A stretch of 64,000 nt of DNA. Source: Candidatus Desulfosporosinus nitrosoreducens (lineage in GTDB: Bacteria > Bacillota > Desulfitobacteriia > Desulfitobacteriales > Desulfitobacteriaceae). The stretch covers positions 1 to 64,000 of the forward strand of contig NZ_JAVHUW010000051.1 of the NCBI RefSeq assembly GCF_030954495.1. The letters are read 5' to 3'. The position numbers were made by a program, and so were the translations under genes. Below, in pieces: positions 9,318 through 17,514 of the stretch. The notes under the pieces were generated by a model that searched no databases, was not told the origin of the DNA, and was given only the letters and a program-made list of their open reading frames with translations. Position 1 is the stretch's first letter. Every line of letters starts with the position of its first letter.

Positions 9318-9968
9318 TCAGTCTTTATGTTGAGTCAAATAATAGTCCCAATCATTTTCAATGTGTTTTCGTAATAAAGCTTCAACGTTGGAAGAGTTCC
9401 CCTTCTGCAAGGCAAACAGAATCTCCTGATGCTCCTCCAAAAAATCTCTTGGCCGGGCATAGGTTTTCAGTTCCATATTTCTCGCTAAAATGATCAAGGA
9501 ACGAATCCGGTCAATAATGTCACTTAATCTGCGATTTCCACTCGCTTTCACAATCAGATCGTGAAAGGCGGTCGTCAATTCTGCAACCTGTTGAAATTCG
9601 CCATTCCCATAGGCCTCTTGCGCTTGGTTTACAAGGTTCTCCATTTCAGCTAATTCTGCGGGCGTAATTTTGCTGGCGGCTAAAAAACCCGCATATGGTT
9701 CACTCGCAATCCGGCACTGATAAATCTCTCGAACGTCTTCAATTTCCATGGGATTAACAATTGTCCCGCTCTCGGCCGTTAAGACTAATCCATCTTGCTC
9801 AAGCATACGCATCGCTTCACGTACAGGGCTCCGACTCACCCCCAATTCTTGCGAAAGCTTAAGTTCCAAAAGCCTTTCTCCAGGTTTCATCCGGCCTGTA
9901 AGAATAGATTCCCTCAGAATTTGATAAACCTGTAAATGAAATGGCAAATTTTTAATGACACTGCTCAT
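9318..9968 (-). CDS. GntR-family regulator, FadR subfamily (FCD ligand domain)
   Basis: The protein has 216 residues. An N-terminal winged helix (residues about 10-75) contains the GntR hallmark LSQELGVSRSPVREAMRMLE and GLV. A helical FCD domain follows, with metal/ligand residues visible as EIYQCRIASEP, FHDLIVKASGN and HQEIL. FadR-type GntR proteins usually sense the substrate or a central intermediate of the pathway they sit in. The start at ATG 9968 is set by GGAAGGA 8 bases upstream; longer starts would bury this site. It is probably the specific repressor of the surrounding catabolic genes. Confidence 0.87.
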   Translation of the reverse strand: MSSVIKNLPFHLQVYQILRESILTGRMKPGERLLELKLSQELGVSRSPVREAMRMLEQDGLVLTAESGTIVNPMEIEDVREIYQCRIASEPYAGFLAASKITPAELAEMENLVNQAQEAYGNGEFQQVAELTTAFHDLIVKASGNRRLSDIIDRIRSLIILARNMELKTYARPRDFLEEHQEILFALQKGNSSNVEALLRKHIENDWDYYLTQHKD

Positions 9969-9985
9969 TAGAATCATCCTTCCCG

Positions 9986-9998
9986 GTCGACGGTATAC
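9986..9998. promoter_or_regulatory. possible GntR half-sites in the gntR leader
   Basis: Two hexanucleotide palindromes, GTCGAC (9986-9991) and GTATAC (9993-9998), sit 18-30 bases upstream of the gntR start. FadR-subfamily sites generally contain GT..AC cores. GTCGAC also occurs in the 12-bp palindrome at 15582-15593 ahead of the first gene of the cluster. Confidence 0.25.
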
Positions 9999-10037
9999 TA
10001 TGGTTTTTATTCGACGCTCACAGATATTATCCTTCAA

Positions 10038-10070
10038 GGGAAAAGCACTACAATTGTGAGTGCTTTTCCC
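10038..10070. terminator. 12-bp perfect hairpin between FAH-family gene and gntR
   Basis: GGGAAAAGCACT (10038-10049) and AGTGCTTTTCCC (10059-10070) pair perfectly around a 9-base loop. It follows the FAH gene stop at 10081. There is no strong U-run on the minus strand, so it may slow or stabilise transcript ends rather than terminate fully. Confidence 0.5.
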
Positions 10071-10080
10071 TTGCCAAATT

Positions 10081-10956
10081 TTATTTTAATTCGTTCTCCA
10101 GTGTTCCTAGCTTCTCAATCTTAACGGAAACTTTATCCCCCGCTTTAAGCCAAACTTGGTCAGCTTCGGGGTATCCGAGGATAACGCCGCTTGGAGTGCC
10201 GGTAAAAATTATATCTCCGGGTTTTAAGGTCATAAACCGGGAAAGATGTGAAATAATTTGCGAACAGTTAAAAATCATATCCTTCGTATTCGAAGACTGA
10301 CGTTCTTCCCCATTGACAAAACATTCGATCGTGAGGTTATCCGGGTCAGTGACTTCATCCTTTGTCACAATCCAAGGACCAAGCGGAGCGAAACCGTCAC
10401 AAGTTTTTCCTAAAAGCCATTGGGAGGAACTAAATTGAACGTCACGTGCTGAGAAATCATTCCCGTTGGCATAGCCGAAAACATAAGAAAGAGCTTCTTC
10501 TTCCTTAACATTATTAGCTGTTTTTCCCATAACAATAACTAATTCTGCTTCATAGTCAAAGGATTTAGCCGACGCAGGTAATGTGATAACATTTTTATGA
10601 CCCGACAAAGCATTGTTAAACTTGCTAAAAATAATTGGGGAGCTCGGAAAGGGTGTATTGGTTTCTAAGGCATGTTTTTTGTAATTGATGCCAACGCATA
10701 AAATTTTTTCGGGGTTTATGACACAGGGACCGTAGACCAGCGATTCTTCAGATTGAATCACCCCCTCCTTCTCGCAATCATCAGCAATCTTTTTTAAGAG
10801 GGATAAGGCCTCTTCTCCTCCCTCAATTGCTTCGGACATTGTGAGGGGGATTGAAAGATTAAAATACTTGGCGGCCTCAAGAAGGTTAATGACTCCCTTT
10901 TCTGTTTTTATGCCAAGAATAGGTGTTTTATCTTCAAGGAAAGTAAGTAGTTTCAT
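10081..10956 (-). CDS. fumarylacetoacetate hydrolase (FAH) family protein
   Basis: A 291-residue member of the FAH/2-hydroxyhepta-2,4-diene-1,7-dioate isomerase superfamily. These are Mg-dependent C-C bond hydrolases, isomerases or oxaloacetate-type decarboxylases. A short N-terminal domain is followed by the catalytic fold from about residue 70. Metal-ligand regions are visible: DYEAELVIVMGK, GNDFSARDVQ, GKTCDGFAPLGPW and FTGTPSGV. The start at ATG 10956 has AAAGGAG 9 bases upstream. It begins 22 bases after the preceding gene and belongs to the hydantoinase cluster. The exact reaction cannot be read out. A role on a 1,3- or 2,4-dioxo acid produced by the pathway is inference. Confidence 0.85.
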   Translation of the reverse strand: MKLLTFLEDKTPILGIKTEKGVINLLEAAKYFNLSIPLTMSEAIEGGEEALSLLKKIADDCEKEGVIQSEESLVYGPCVINPEKILCVGINYKKHALETNTPFPSSPIIFSKFNNALSGHKNVITLPASAKSFDYEAELVIVMGKTANNVKEEEALSYVFGYANGNDFSARDVQFSSSQWLLGKTCDGFAPLGPWIVTKDEVTDPDNLTIECFVNGEERQSSNTKDMIFNCSQIISHLSRFMTLKPGDIIFTGTPSGVILGYPEADQVWLKAGDKVSVKIEKLGTLENELK

Positions 10957-10978
10957 CGGGTAAATCTCCTTTAAATTG

Positions 10979-11728
10979 TTACTTTGCGGCAAATAATTTG
11001 CCCCAGCCCTCAATGATGTTTGGATCTATCCCGACCATCTTCAAGGTTTTCCATACCGTAACCGCAGTACTATCATAAACTGTGATTCCATAAGCTCTTT
11101 CCAATTGTTCAACTTGCCATGTCGATCTTAAATTAGTACAGATAATGCTAATTCCGTCTGCTGGGGCAACGCTTACTTCTTTACATAGCTGATTTATTTG
11201 TTCAGGAGTAATTAAAGCGAAAGAGCGATTGATCGTTTGATTCAGGCCACGAACATTAATCACCTGGTACCCGCACTTTTCATACTGTTTGGCGATCAAT
11301 TCATCAATTGAAGGAATATAGGGCGTAACCATATGGAGTTTTTGCACGTTGTTTTCTTTAAAAGCGTCAAGCATGGCCAGCATAGAAGTTATCGCGGGAA
11401 TTCCGGTTGCTTCCGTAATTTTTTCACACAACATACGATCAAATTCAAAACCTACCCAGCCCCCTGAAGTCCCATTCCAGGCGATGGCATCGACATCCGC
11501 ATGAGCCAGCAATTCAGCTGCCCGGAGAAAGGGATCTAAGTCGAACTGAGATAAGGCCTCTTTTTCTAAAGAGATTTTGGTTACCACCAAACGGGAATAA
11601 TGCATTGTAACTTGATCTTCTAACCCGGAAACCATTCTTGAACAAATCGGTTCAAGTGCAGTATTTGAAGATGGAGTAAGCATTCCAATCTTCTTTTGTT
11701 CAGTTGGGTCAAACATGGTTTTTGGCAT
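10979..11728 (-). CDS. arylmalonate decarboxylase / maleate isomerase-like protein (Asp/Glu racemase superfamily)
   Basis: The protein has 249 residues. It begins with the superfamily signature KIGMLTPSSNTALEP (oxyanion region) and shows the two halves expected of the Asp/Glu racemase fold. The first catalytic position lies in AWNGTSGGWVG, where maleate isomerases carry Cys. Here it reads Gly-Thr-Ser. The second, ISIICTNLRS, keeps Cys. A single Cys with Gly opposite is the pattern described for arylmalonate decarboxylase (Gly74/Cys188). It is therefore more likely a decarboxylase than a two-Cys isomerase (inference). Start at ATG 11728 with GGAGG 8 bases before. It lies between the hydantoinase and FAH genes on the same strand. 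Confidence 0.72.
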   Translation of the reverse strand: MPKTMFDPTEQKKIGMLTPSSNTALEPICSRMVSGLEDQVTMHYSRLVVTKISLEKEALSQFDLDPFLRAAELLAHADVDAIAWNGTSGGWVGFEFDRMLCEKITEATGIPAITSMLAMLDAFKENNVQKLHMVTPYIPSIDELIAKQYEKCGYQVINVRGLNQTINRSFALITPEQINQLCKEVSVAPADGISIICTNLRSTWQVEQLERAYGITVYDSTAVTVWKTLKMVGIDPNIIEGWGKLFAAK

Positions 11729-11828
11729 GATTGAATTCCTCCATTTCATAATCCTTATTTGCTATTATAAGTCTAATTGCTAGGCAATTGTAATAAAGAA
11801 GCAAAGCGCAGCTCAATATTTATAGCAC

Positions 11829-13202
11829 TTAAGCCTTTTTCGCCGCTCTTTTTAAAAACTTGCCCATCCCTGCTTGACCGATAAACTTTCCCTTTTCAAC
11901 GATAAGTTGCCCACGAAGCAAAACGCTCTCAACTTTTCCCATTAAGTTAAACCCTTCATAGGGGGTATAATCTGATTTTTGGCATTGATTATTGGCCGAA
12001 ATTACCTGCTCAACCTTTGGATCGACAATCACAATATCTGCATCACTGCCCGGCGCCAATGTCCCTTTTTGTGGATATAAGCCAAAAATCTTCGCTGGAT
12101 TGGTTGCTACAAGTTCTACAAAGCGAGATAGCTCTATCCCTCTTTCCTGACAGAAGTGATACATGAGCATATAACGGTGTTCAATTCCCGGTGCACCATT
12201 AGGTATTTTACGATAGTCCTGCCTGCCAAGTTGTTTATGCGTTGAATAAGAAAAGCCATTATGATCCGAAGAAATTATATCAATATCCGTGCCTAATACG
12301 CCCTGCCACAACCCTTGACGGTTTTCTTCACTCCGAAGAGGCGGCGATAATACGAATTTTGCACTCTCATAAGAATCTTTTTGATAATTTTCATTTGTTA
12401 AGAGCAAGTAATGGGGACAGCTTTCCCCGTAAACCTCCAATCCTTTCGCTTTAGCTGCACCGACAAGTTTTCGCCCTTGCTCCGTGCTAATATGCGCGAT
12501 TAGAGTTGGGCAACCTGTCAACTCAGCGAGTGCTAAAGCCCGCTGGATTGCTTCTGCTTCCGTAATAGCCGGACGGCTCTTTGGATGATAGTATGGCTCA
12601 ACGTTGCCGTTTAAGATAGTTTTCTCCTGTAAGTAGTCGATCATATCCTTATTTTCGGCATGGATGCATGCATTGCAGCCCTGACGTTTCAGTTCTTCCA
12701 TAAATCTAAGGAGGTCTTTGTCGCGCAGGGCGATATCGTTAGCCATAAAAAGCTTAAACGAAGTTATCCCGTCTTTTGCTAATTTTTCAATGTCCCGGAT
12801 TGTAGTTTCGTTCGGCTCGGTCACTATAACGTGGAAACCATAATCAATAGCGGAACTTCTTGCCGCTTTGGACTTCCAGTCGGTAATTGTCTTTTGCAGG
12901 AGCTGACCTTTTTCCTGAAGAACATAATCCAGCATCGTGGTAGTCCCACCCCTTGCGGCTGCAATCGTTTCCGTATCATAACCGGCAGAGAGACTGCCAT
13001 CGGAACACGGAACATCCATGTGAACATGGGCATCTATCCCCCCGGGGAAGACCCACTTATCGGTTGCATCGATTATTACATCGGCTTTTTCAATAATTTT
13101 GGACCCAACAAGCACAATCTTATCATCTTCGATCCATAGATCTCCTTTAAATTGATCACTTGAGGTAGTTATTCGCCCGTTTTTAATCAAAACTGTCGTC
13201 AT
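11829..13202 (-). CDS. dihydropyrimidinase / hydantoinase-type cyclic amidohydrolase
   Basis: A 457-residue member of the amidohydrolase superfamily that opens cyclic amides such as hydantoins, dihydropyrimidines or allantoin. The binuclear metal site is complete. It has GGIDAHVHMD near residue 55, the carbamylated Lys in TSFKLFMA near 150, CIHAEN near 180, LIAHIST near 235 and SDHNGF near 315. The overall look is closer to D-hydantoinase than to allantoinase. It starts 33 bases after the racemase homologue. No N-carbamoylase gene is present nearby, so the ring-opened product must be processed otherwise. RBS GGGAGTG precedes the ATG. Confidence 0.85.
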   Translation of the reverse strand: MTTVLIKNGRITTSSDQFKGDLWIEDDKIVLVGSKIIEKADVIIDATDKWVFPGGIDAHVHMDVPCSDGSLSAGYDTETIAAARGGTTTMLDYVLQEKGQLLQKTITDWKSKAARSSAIDYGFHVIVTEPNETTIRDIEKLAKDGITSFKLFMANDIALRDKDLLRFMEELKRQGCNACIHAENKDMIDYLQEKTILNGNVEPYYHPKSRPAITEAEAIQRALALAELTGCPTLIAHISTEQGRKLVGAAKAKGLEVYGESCPHYLLLTNENYQKDSYESAKFVLSPPLRSEENRQGLWQGVLGTDIDIISSDHNGFSYSTHKQLGRQDYRKIPNGAPGIEHRYMLMYHFCQERGIELSRFVELVATNPAKIFGLYPQKGTLAPGSDADIVIVDPKVEQVISANNQCQKSDYTPYEGFNLMGKVESVLLRGQLIVEKGKFIGQAGMGKFLKRAAKKA

Positions 13203-13235
13203 TTTTCATCACTCCCGAGTATCACGTAGGGGTTA

Positions 13236-13982
13236 TTAGACTCTTTGAGCCAAAAGAGCAGCTAAGGCTGTTGGTAAGCCTTTATTCGGTTTGACGGGCG
13301 GTCGGGCAAAACTCCCGCTTACAGCTATGCCAGGGTTCAGTTCTATCAGAGACTCACAATGACGCACCGCACTGGAAACTCCGTCAACGACCGGAACCGG
13401 CAACTGGCCCTGAAGGCTGCGTGCAAGACCAGCAAGAGGAGCTCCGGCCAAAATAATCACATCTGCACCATCTTGTTCAACGGCCTCTTTAGCCAGCTCT
13501 TTTAAACGTTCGGCATGATCTTCCTGCACCGTCCCGATGTCCCGCAATGGATCATTCAATGAGCGGATGCTGGCAAGACGTGTGGACAAATGGCTCCGCT
13601 CTACGCATTCCTGGTACCATGCTTTGATCCGAGACGAAATAGCGATAATTGAGAAACGTTGGCCCAAGAGGCAGGCAGACGCCAGGGCAGCTTCCGTCAT
13701 CCCCACTACAGGAACATTCAGCAGTTCCTTGATTCCCAAGAGTCCCGGATCACCGAAAGCCGCAATAACTACGCCGTCGTATTCCCCTTGATGTTCAGCC
13801 GCAACACAAGCTGAGGCATAACCACCGATTAGAGCTTCCATTCGAGTTTCTATATAAGCCACCCCAAAGGGAGCCGTCGCGAATATTAAGTCTGTTCCTG
13901 GAGAAGCTGCCCGACGCGCTTCCTGAGCAATAAGCTCAGTTACACTTTCTGAAATGTTGGGATTAATAACGAGAACGCGCAT
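13236..13982 (-). CDS. Asp/Glu/hydantoin racemase family protein lacking both catalytic cysteines
   Basis: A 248-residue member of the hydantoin/allantoin racemase family, starting MRVLVINPNIS as expected. Known hydantoin racemases use two Cys, in ACFGDPGL-like and LGCAGM-like contexts. Here the corresponding segments are VIAAFGDPGL and ILAGAPLAGLA, so both Cys are replaced (Ala and Gly). The fold residues around them are well kept. It is therefore unlikely to be a classical two-base racemase. A different reaction or a binding role is possible. It sits directly upstream of the hydantoinase gene and was probably co-transcribed with it. RBS AAAGGAAG. Confidence 0.75.
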   Translation of the reverse strand: MRVLVINPNISESVTELIAQEARRAASPGTDLIFATAPFGVAYIETRMEALIGGYASACVAAEHQGEYDGVVIAAFGDPGLLGIKELLNVPVVGMTEAALASACLLGQRFSIIAISSRIKAWYQECVERSHLSTRLASIRSLNDPLRDIGTVQEDHAERLKELAKEAVEQDGADVIILAGAPLAGLARSLQGQLPVPVVDGVSSAVRHCESLIELNPGIAVSGSFARPPVKPNKGLPTALAALLAQRV

Positions 13983-14059
13983 AATATGATCACACTTCCT
14001 TTGCTTTCATCTTTGAGCCGAATTTGTCGCTTGATTTAACTTATCCAAAACGTGTTGAC

Positions 14060-14094
14060 AAGCAGCCCGCGAACTGAAAGTTCACAGGCTGCTT
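14060..14094. terminator. hairpin between transporter and racemase-homologue genes
   Basis: AAGCAGCC (14060-14067) pairs with GGCTGCTT (14087-14094), with further pairing inside (GAAC/GTTC). The T-rich stretch is on the plus-strand side. It lies just downstream of the MFS gene stop at 14106 and may partly terminate transcription or mark a processing point inside the cluster. Confidence 0.4.
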
Positions 14095-14105
14095 TTATTA
14101 ATTTG

Positions 14106-15428
14106 TCAAACTACTCCGATTTTCTTTTCGTAATTGATGATTGCGCCGGATAAAGCCAGTAGTAGACCTGCTATAGTAAATATCATGAGGCCTGCATAGA
14201 AAGAACCTGTAAATTGCACAATTAAACCAATGTAAATGGGAGTAATAACACCAGCAATATTACCGGCTAAGTTCATACATCCACCGATGACACCCACGTG
14301 TTGGCGTTGAGCGATCGCGGCCGGAACACTCCAAAAAATACCTGCCCAGCGGAGGAAGAATAAAGCAATTGTTAAGAGGCTGATGGCCATTGTTAAAGAG
14401 GCCGTTTTGGCGAGCAAGAAGATAGCAATTGAAGTTCCGATCCCTGCAATTGCGAAGATCGTTCTCATAACTGTGTTGTACTTACCACCCTTTTCTCGCC
14501 ATTTATCCGCTAATATACCGCCGGTTAACTCACCGATGAATCCAAAACCGAAGATAATTAGTGTAGAGAAACCGATGCTTGATATGTTAATGTGCTGGGT
14601 TTTAGCAAGGAAAGTTGGACCCCAAGTGAGCAACCCATAGAATACCGTATTAAAGGAAAACCAGCCCAAACACATTCCCCAGAAGTTACGACTTTGCAAA
14701 TATTGCTTGGCACCTATTTCAATTTTCGCTTCTTTCTGAGCAGCTTCATACTCTTCCTTGAGTGCACTTTGGATATATTGTCTTTCAGCCGCGTTCACAC
14801 GTTTATTCGTATCTGGGTCTCCTTTAATGACAAAGTAGCAAATGATACCAACGATGATTGTCATCAAACCTGCACCAATAAGGGCCCCGCGCCAACCGCC
14901 AAACCAGGCCATGAAGGCAACAATTATCGGTCCGCCAATAGCCGATCCTAAAGGAGCACCACCATCAACAATCGTGGCCCCTCTTGCTCTTTCTTTACTC
15001 GGAAGCCACTTGCCCTGTAATTTTGCACCAGCAGTCATAACCGGAGATTCGGTCACTCCTAAGAGAGCGCGTAAAGCCATGAGCACTCCGCTGCTAGAAG
15101 CGAAACCGGTTAGAGTTTGTGCCAGGCCCCAGCCTATTGCGGAACCCAGAACGACCTTTTCTGTGCGGTACTTATCCAGTAAGAATCCCGCGGGAATTTG
15201 CATGGCGGCATAACCCCAAAAGAACGAACTGAGAATAACCCCTGTAATAGCTGCATTCAAGTGTAAATCTTTTTGAATTTGCGGCATAGCGACTGATAAA
15301 ACTGCACGGTCTACATAGTTAATGGTCGCTAAGACAAGTACCGCGATAAAAATGTACCAACGGACACTGGTTCGTTTCACAATATTATTTTTATTGTACT
15401 CTTCCATTATTTTAGATTTAGTTGACAT
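14106..15428 (-). CDS. MFS transporter, anion:cation symporter (ACS) family
   Basis: A 440-residue, 12-helix transporter of the ACS group (relatives of hexuronate, galactonate and allantoate/phthalate permeases). Features are the N-terminal NYVDRAVLSVAMPQIQ typical of this group and GFLLDKYRTEK in loop 2-3. Proteins of this family take up organic anions with H+ or Na+. It is the first gene of the minus-strand cluster and a good candidate for uptake of the acid or ureide the downstream enzymes degrade. A GTCGAC-centred palindrome lies 155 bases upstream. Confidence 0.85.
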   Translation of the reverse strand: MSTKSKIMEEYNKNNIVKRTSVRWYIFIAVLVLATINYVDRAVLSVAMPQIQKDLHLNAAITGVILSSFFWGYAAMQIPAGFLLDKYRTEKVVLGSAIGWGLAQTLTGFASSSGVLMALRALLGVTESPVMTAGAKLQGKWLPSKERARGATIVDGGAPLGSAIGGPIIVAFMAWFGGWRGALIGAGLMTIIVGIICYFVIKGDPDTNKRVNAAERQYIQSALKEEYEAAQKEAKIEIGAKQYLQSRNFWGMCLGWFSFNTVFYGLLTWGPTFLAKTQHINISSIGFSTLIIFGFGFIGELTGGILADKWREKGGKYNTVMRTIFAIAGIGTSIAIFLLAKTASLTMAISLLTIALFFLRWAGIFWSVPAAIAQRQHVGVIGGCMNLAGNIAGVITPIYIGLIVQFTGSFYAGLMIFTIAGLLLALSGAIINYEKKIGVV

Positions 15429-15581
15429 AGCTTAGCCCCCCGTTTCTTAAAGAATGGTGGAATTATTCTCGCTTCAGTTTCAAAGTAAAAATAAGGGCTT
15501 ATAATATCATCATCAAACCATGGAACAGCAAGAAAGCAAACCACAACCCATCTCTAATTCCTCCTTATTAATTATTTGTAA

Positions 15582-15593
15582 ACTGTCGACAGT
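15582..15593. promoter_or_regulatory. 12-bp perfect palindrome, candidate GntR operator
   Basis: ACTGTCGACAGT is self-complementary and fits the GT..AC core expected of FadR-subfamily GntR sites (spacing slightly short). It lies upstream of the first cluster gene, and GTCGAC recurs in the leader of the cluster's gntR. A related half (CAACTGTAT) follows at once. Confidence 0.35.
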
Positions 15594-15828
15594 CAACTGT
15601 ATATCTACTTATTCGGTGTTCTATATCAAAATCCTTCAACCTTTTTTGAAATTCTGAAAAGATTTATTTCGGGCTTTCCATAGAGCTCAAGCAATTTATT
15701 TGCATATGAAAAAAACACAGTTCCCGCCCAAGGGATACTGTGTCTTTAAGCTCAATCGGGTATTAGTTCATAGTGAACCTTCCCCCAAAACCACTCTAAA
15801 AAACTTCACATGGAAACAGGACCAATTT

Positions 15829-15985
15829 CTGGAGACCCTCATCACAGCATCAATGTAATAAAAAACAGGGCCGCTGCTCATGGAATCGATGAGGATACTC
15901 CAGGTTAAACATTCGGAATTACGCCTAGTGTTTAAACCTGCCTATTCTTTTCTGCTTGTCTAATAAGCACATTTTTATGGACAAG
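15829..15985 (+). other. structured leader of the arginine decarboxylase gene
   Basis: Three consecutive hairpins precede the gene. The first pairs CTGGAG..CTCATC (15829-15843) with GATGAG..CTCCAG (15888-15903). The second pairs AGGTTAAACA (15902-15911) with TGTTTAAACCT (15929-15939) and overlaps the first by two bases. The third is GCTTGTC/GACAAGC (about 15954-15986). No U-run marks a terminator. It may be a cis-regulatory RNA, but it matches no riboswitch class I recognise. Confidence 0.35.
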
Positions 15986-16014
15986 CGAATAAGATTAGAT
16001 GGAGGGTGATAATT

Positions 16015-16491
16015 ATGACTCAGCAATTTTCTTTACCGACCCCAACCAGGTACTTTATGACCGCCTCTGGTACAGAAGGACACAGCAAGTTAAATGCTTT
16101 TGATAATGCTTTACTTGCTGCCAAGATTGGGAACTTAAACCTGTTACGTGTAAGTTCCATCTTGCCGCCAGGTTGCCTATTTGTGCCAAACCTAAAGATA
16201 CCGGAAGGTTCGCTTGTACCGGTAGCCTATGGGAGCATTATTAGCGATATTCCTGGAAAAATCATCTCCGCGGCAATGGCTATTGGTTTTGCTAAGAAAG
16301 ACACCTATGGAGTGATTATGGAATACACCGGGGAATGTGGTGCTGAAGAAGCTGAGAGAACCATTACGGAAATGGTTGAAAAGGCTTTTTTTATTCGCCA
16401 AATGGATTTGAAAGATATTAAAACGGTAGCAGTAGAGCATCAAATCGTAAAAATAGGCTGTGCATTTGCTGCAATACCAATGTGGTATTAA
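16015..16491 (+). CDS. pdaD: pyruvoyl-dependent arginine decarboxylase
   Basis: A 158-residue proenzyme that converts arginine to agmatine and CO2. The self-cleavage region is LLRVSSILPPG near residues 45-55. The second Ser would become the pyruvoyl group on splitting into beta and alpha chains, as in the Methanocaldococcus enzyme. Conserved YGSIISDIPGK and GVIMEYTGECG segments follow. Start is ATG 16015, preceded by GGAGGGTG at 9 bases; a GTG nine bases upstream lies inside the Shine-Dalgarno. It stands alone on the plus strand. No agmatinase or polyamine gene is adjacent. It is followed by a strong terminator. Confidence 0.9.
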   Translation: MTQQFSLPTPTRYFMTASGTEGHSKLNAFDNALLAAKIGNLNLLRVSSILPPGCLFVPNLKIPEGSLVPVAYGSIISDIPGKIISAAMAIGFAKKDTYGVIMEYTGECGAEEAERTITEMVEKAFFIRQMDLKDIKTVAVEHQIVKIGCAFAAIPMWY

Positions 16492-16530
16492 TAAAATTGT
16501 TAGCTGACATTATAACAAAATAATAATACT

Positions 16531-16575
16531 AATAAATAATAGCGTTTCTTAGAGGAGTGCTATTATTTATTTTTA
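16531..16575 (+). terminator. intrinsic terminator after pdaD
   Basis: AATAAATAATAGC (16531-16543) and GCTATTATTTATT (16559-16571) are perfectly complementary over 13 bases and run into a short T tract. Confidence 0.75.
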
Positions 16576-16794
16576 ATCCAGTCCCCATTTTCCTTTGCCC
16601 AGGCAAGATAGGAAAACTTAAAGACCACCTCACCGAATTTTCTATCACACGACACCTCATTCCATTCAGTTATACTAATTCAGCCAGTATCCTTTCACCT
16701 CAACCCGCCCAACCAACCTTCGCAAGGGTCCTAATTTGGGAAAGCGTCGAAAAAGGCACCAAACGGTAATCCCAACGCTGATGGCGCGGTAAAT

Positions 16795-17331
16795 CTACAC
16801 TTCTGCTACAACTCTACAGGGAAGCCCGGTTACATTTTGGAGATTGAGTGGAAAACAATATACCTTAAATATTTCTTTATTTATTAATTCAAGATTAGCC
16901 AGATTCTCTACTATGAATAGATTATTTTTCCCACAATAAATATCTGCCTTTATGTGATCTCTTGCATTTTTTATTGCAGGAGTATCAATGCCGATAAGTC
17001 CAACTTTTTTGGAAATCAAATAATTTATAGTACTATCTGCCAATTCAGGGTAATCTTTAGAATACTCTTCGGTTCCAAATGTTTTTTCTTTTAGCCACCC
17101 TGTCCTAAATATCAAAAAGTCTCCCTCGTTTAGGCCAATTGAGTTAAAATCTTCAGGTATTATTTGCCTATCTCTAATTTCTTCAACAGTCACAAGCTTT
17201 CCCACAGTAACACATTTTTTCAAATCATAATCTACATACATAGAATCGTAATGTGTACCATAATGGCATAAATCCGATACTGATTTAGAATTAATATCTA
17301 ATTCGATTTTTAAAGTCAAGTCAATTAACAT
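16795..17331 (-). CDS. cyclase-family (kynurenine formamidase-like) hydrolase
   Basis: A 178-residue member of the metal-dependent cyclase/arylformamidase/isatin hydrolase fold. The defining HxGTHxD motif is present as CHYGTHYDS at about residues 22-31, with the downstream IGIDTPAI segment. It is slightly shorter than typical members (about 200-220). The reaction is probably hydrolysis of an amide or lactam. GGAGG precedes the ATG. Neighbours give no firm pathway, although amide-ring chemistry is also encoded in the hydantoinase cluster. Confidence 0.75.
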   Translation of the reverse strand: MLIDLTLKIELDINSKSVSDLCHYGTHYDSMYVDYDLKKCVTVGKLVTVEEIRDRQIIPEDFNSIGLNEGDFLIFRTGWLKEKTFGTEEYSKDYPELADSTINYLISKKVGLIGIDTPAIKNARDHIKADIYCGKNNLFIVENLANLELINKEIFKVYCFPLNLQNVTGLPCRVVAEV

Positions 17332-17514
17332 AAATCTATTCCTCCTGTATTTTCTTCAACCATAGATTATCTATGAAGCACCTCGAAATACCGCCGATTT
17401 GAGTTGGCCGGATTTGGCTGGAATTTATACAGCCAAGCGCCGACTACAAACGATACTTGCGCGAAATTAGAACTTTGTAAAGTAAATAATTCTGATGATA
17501 CTTATACTATACTC

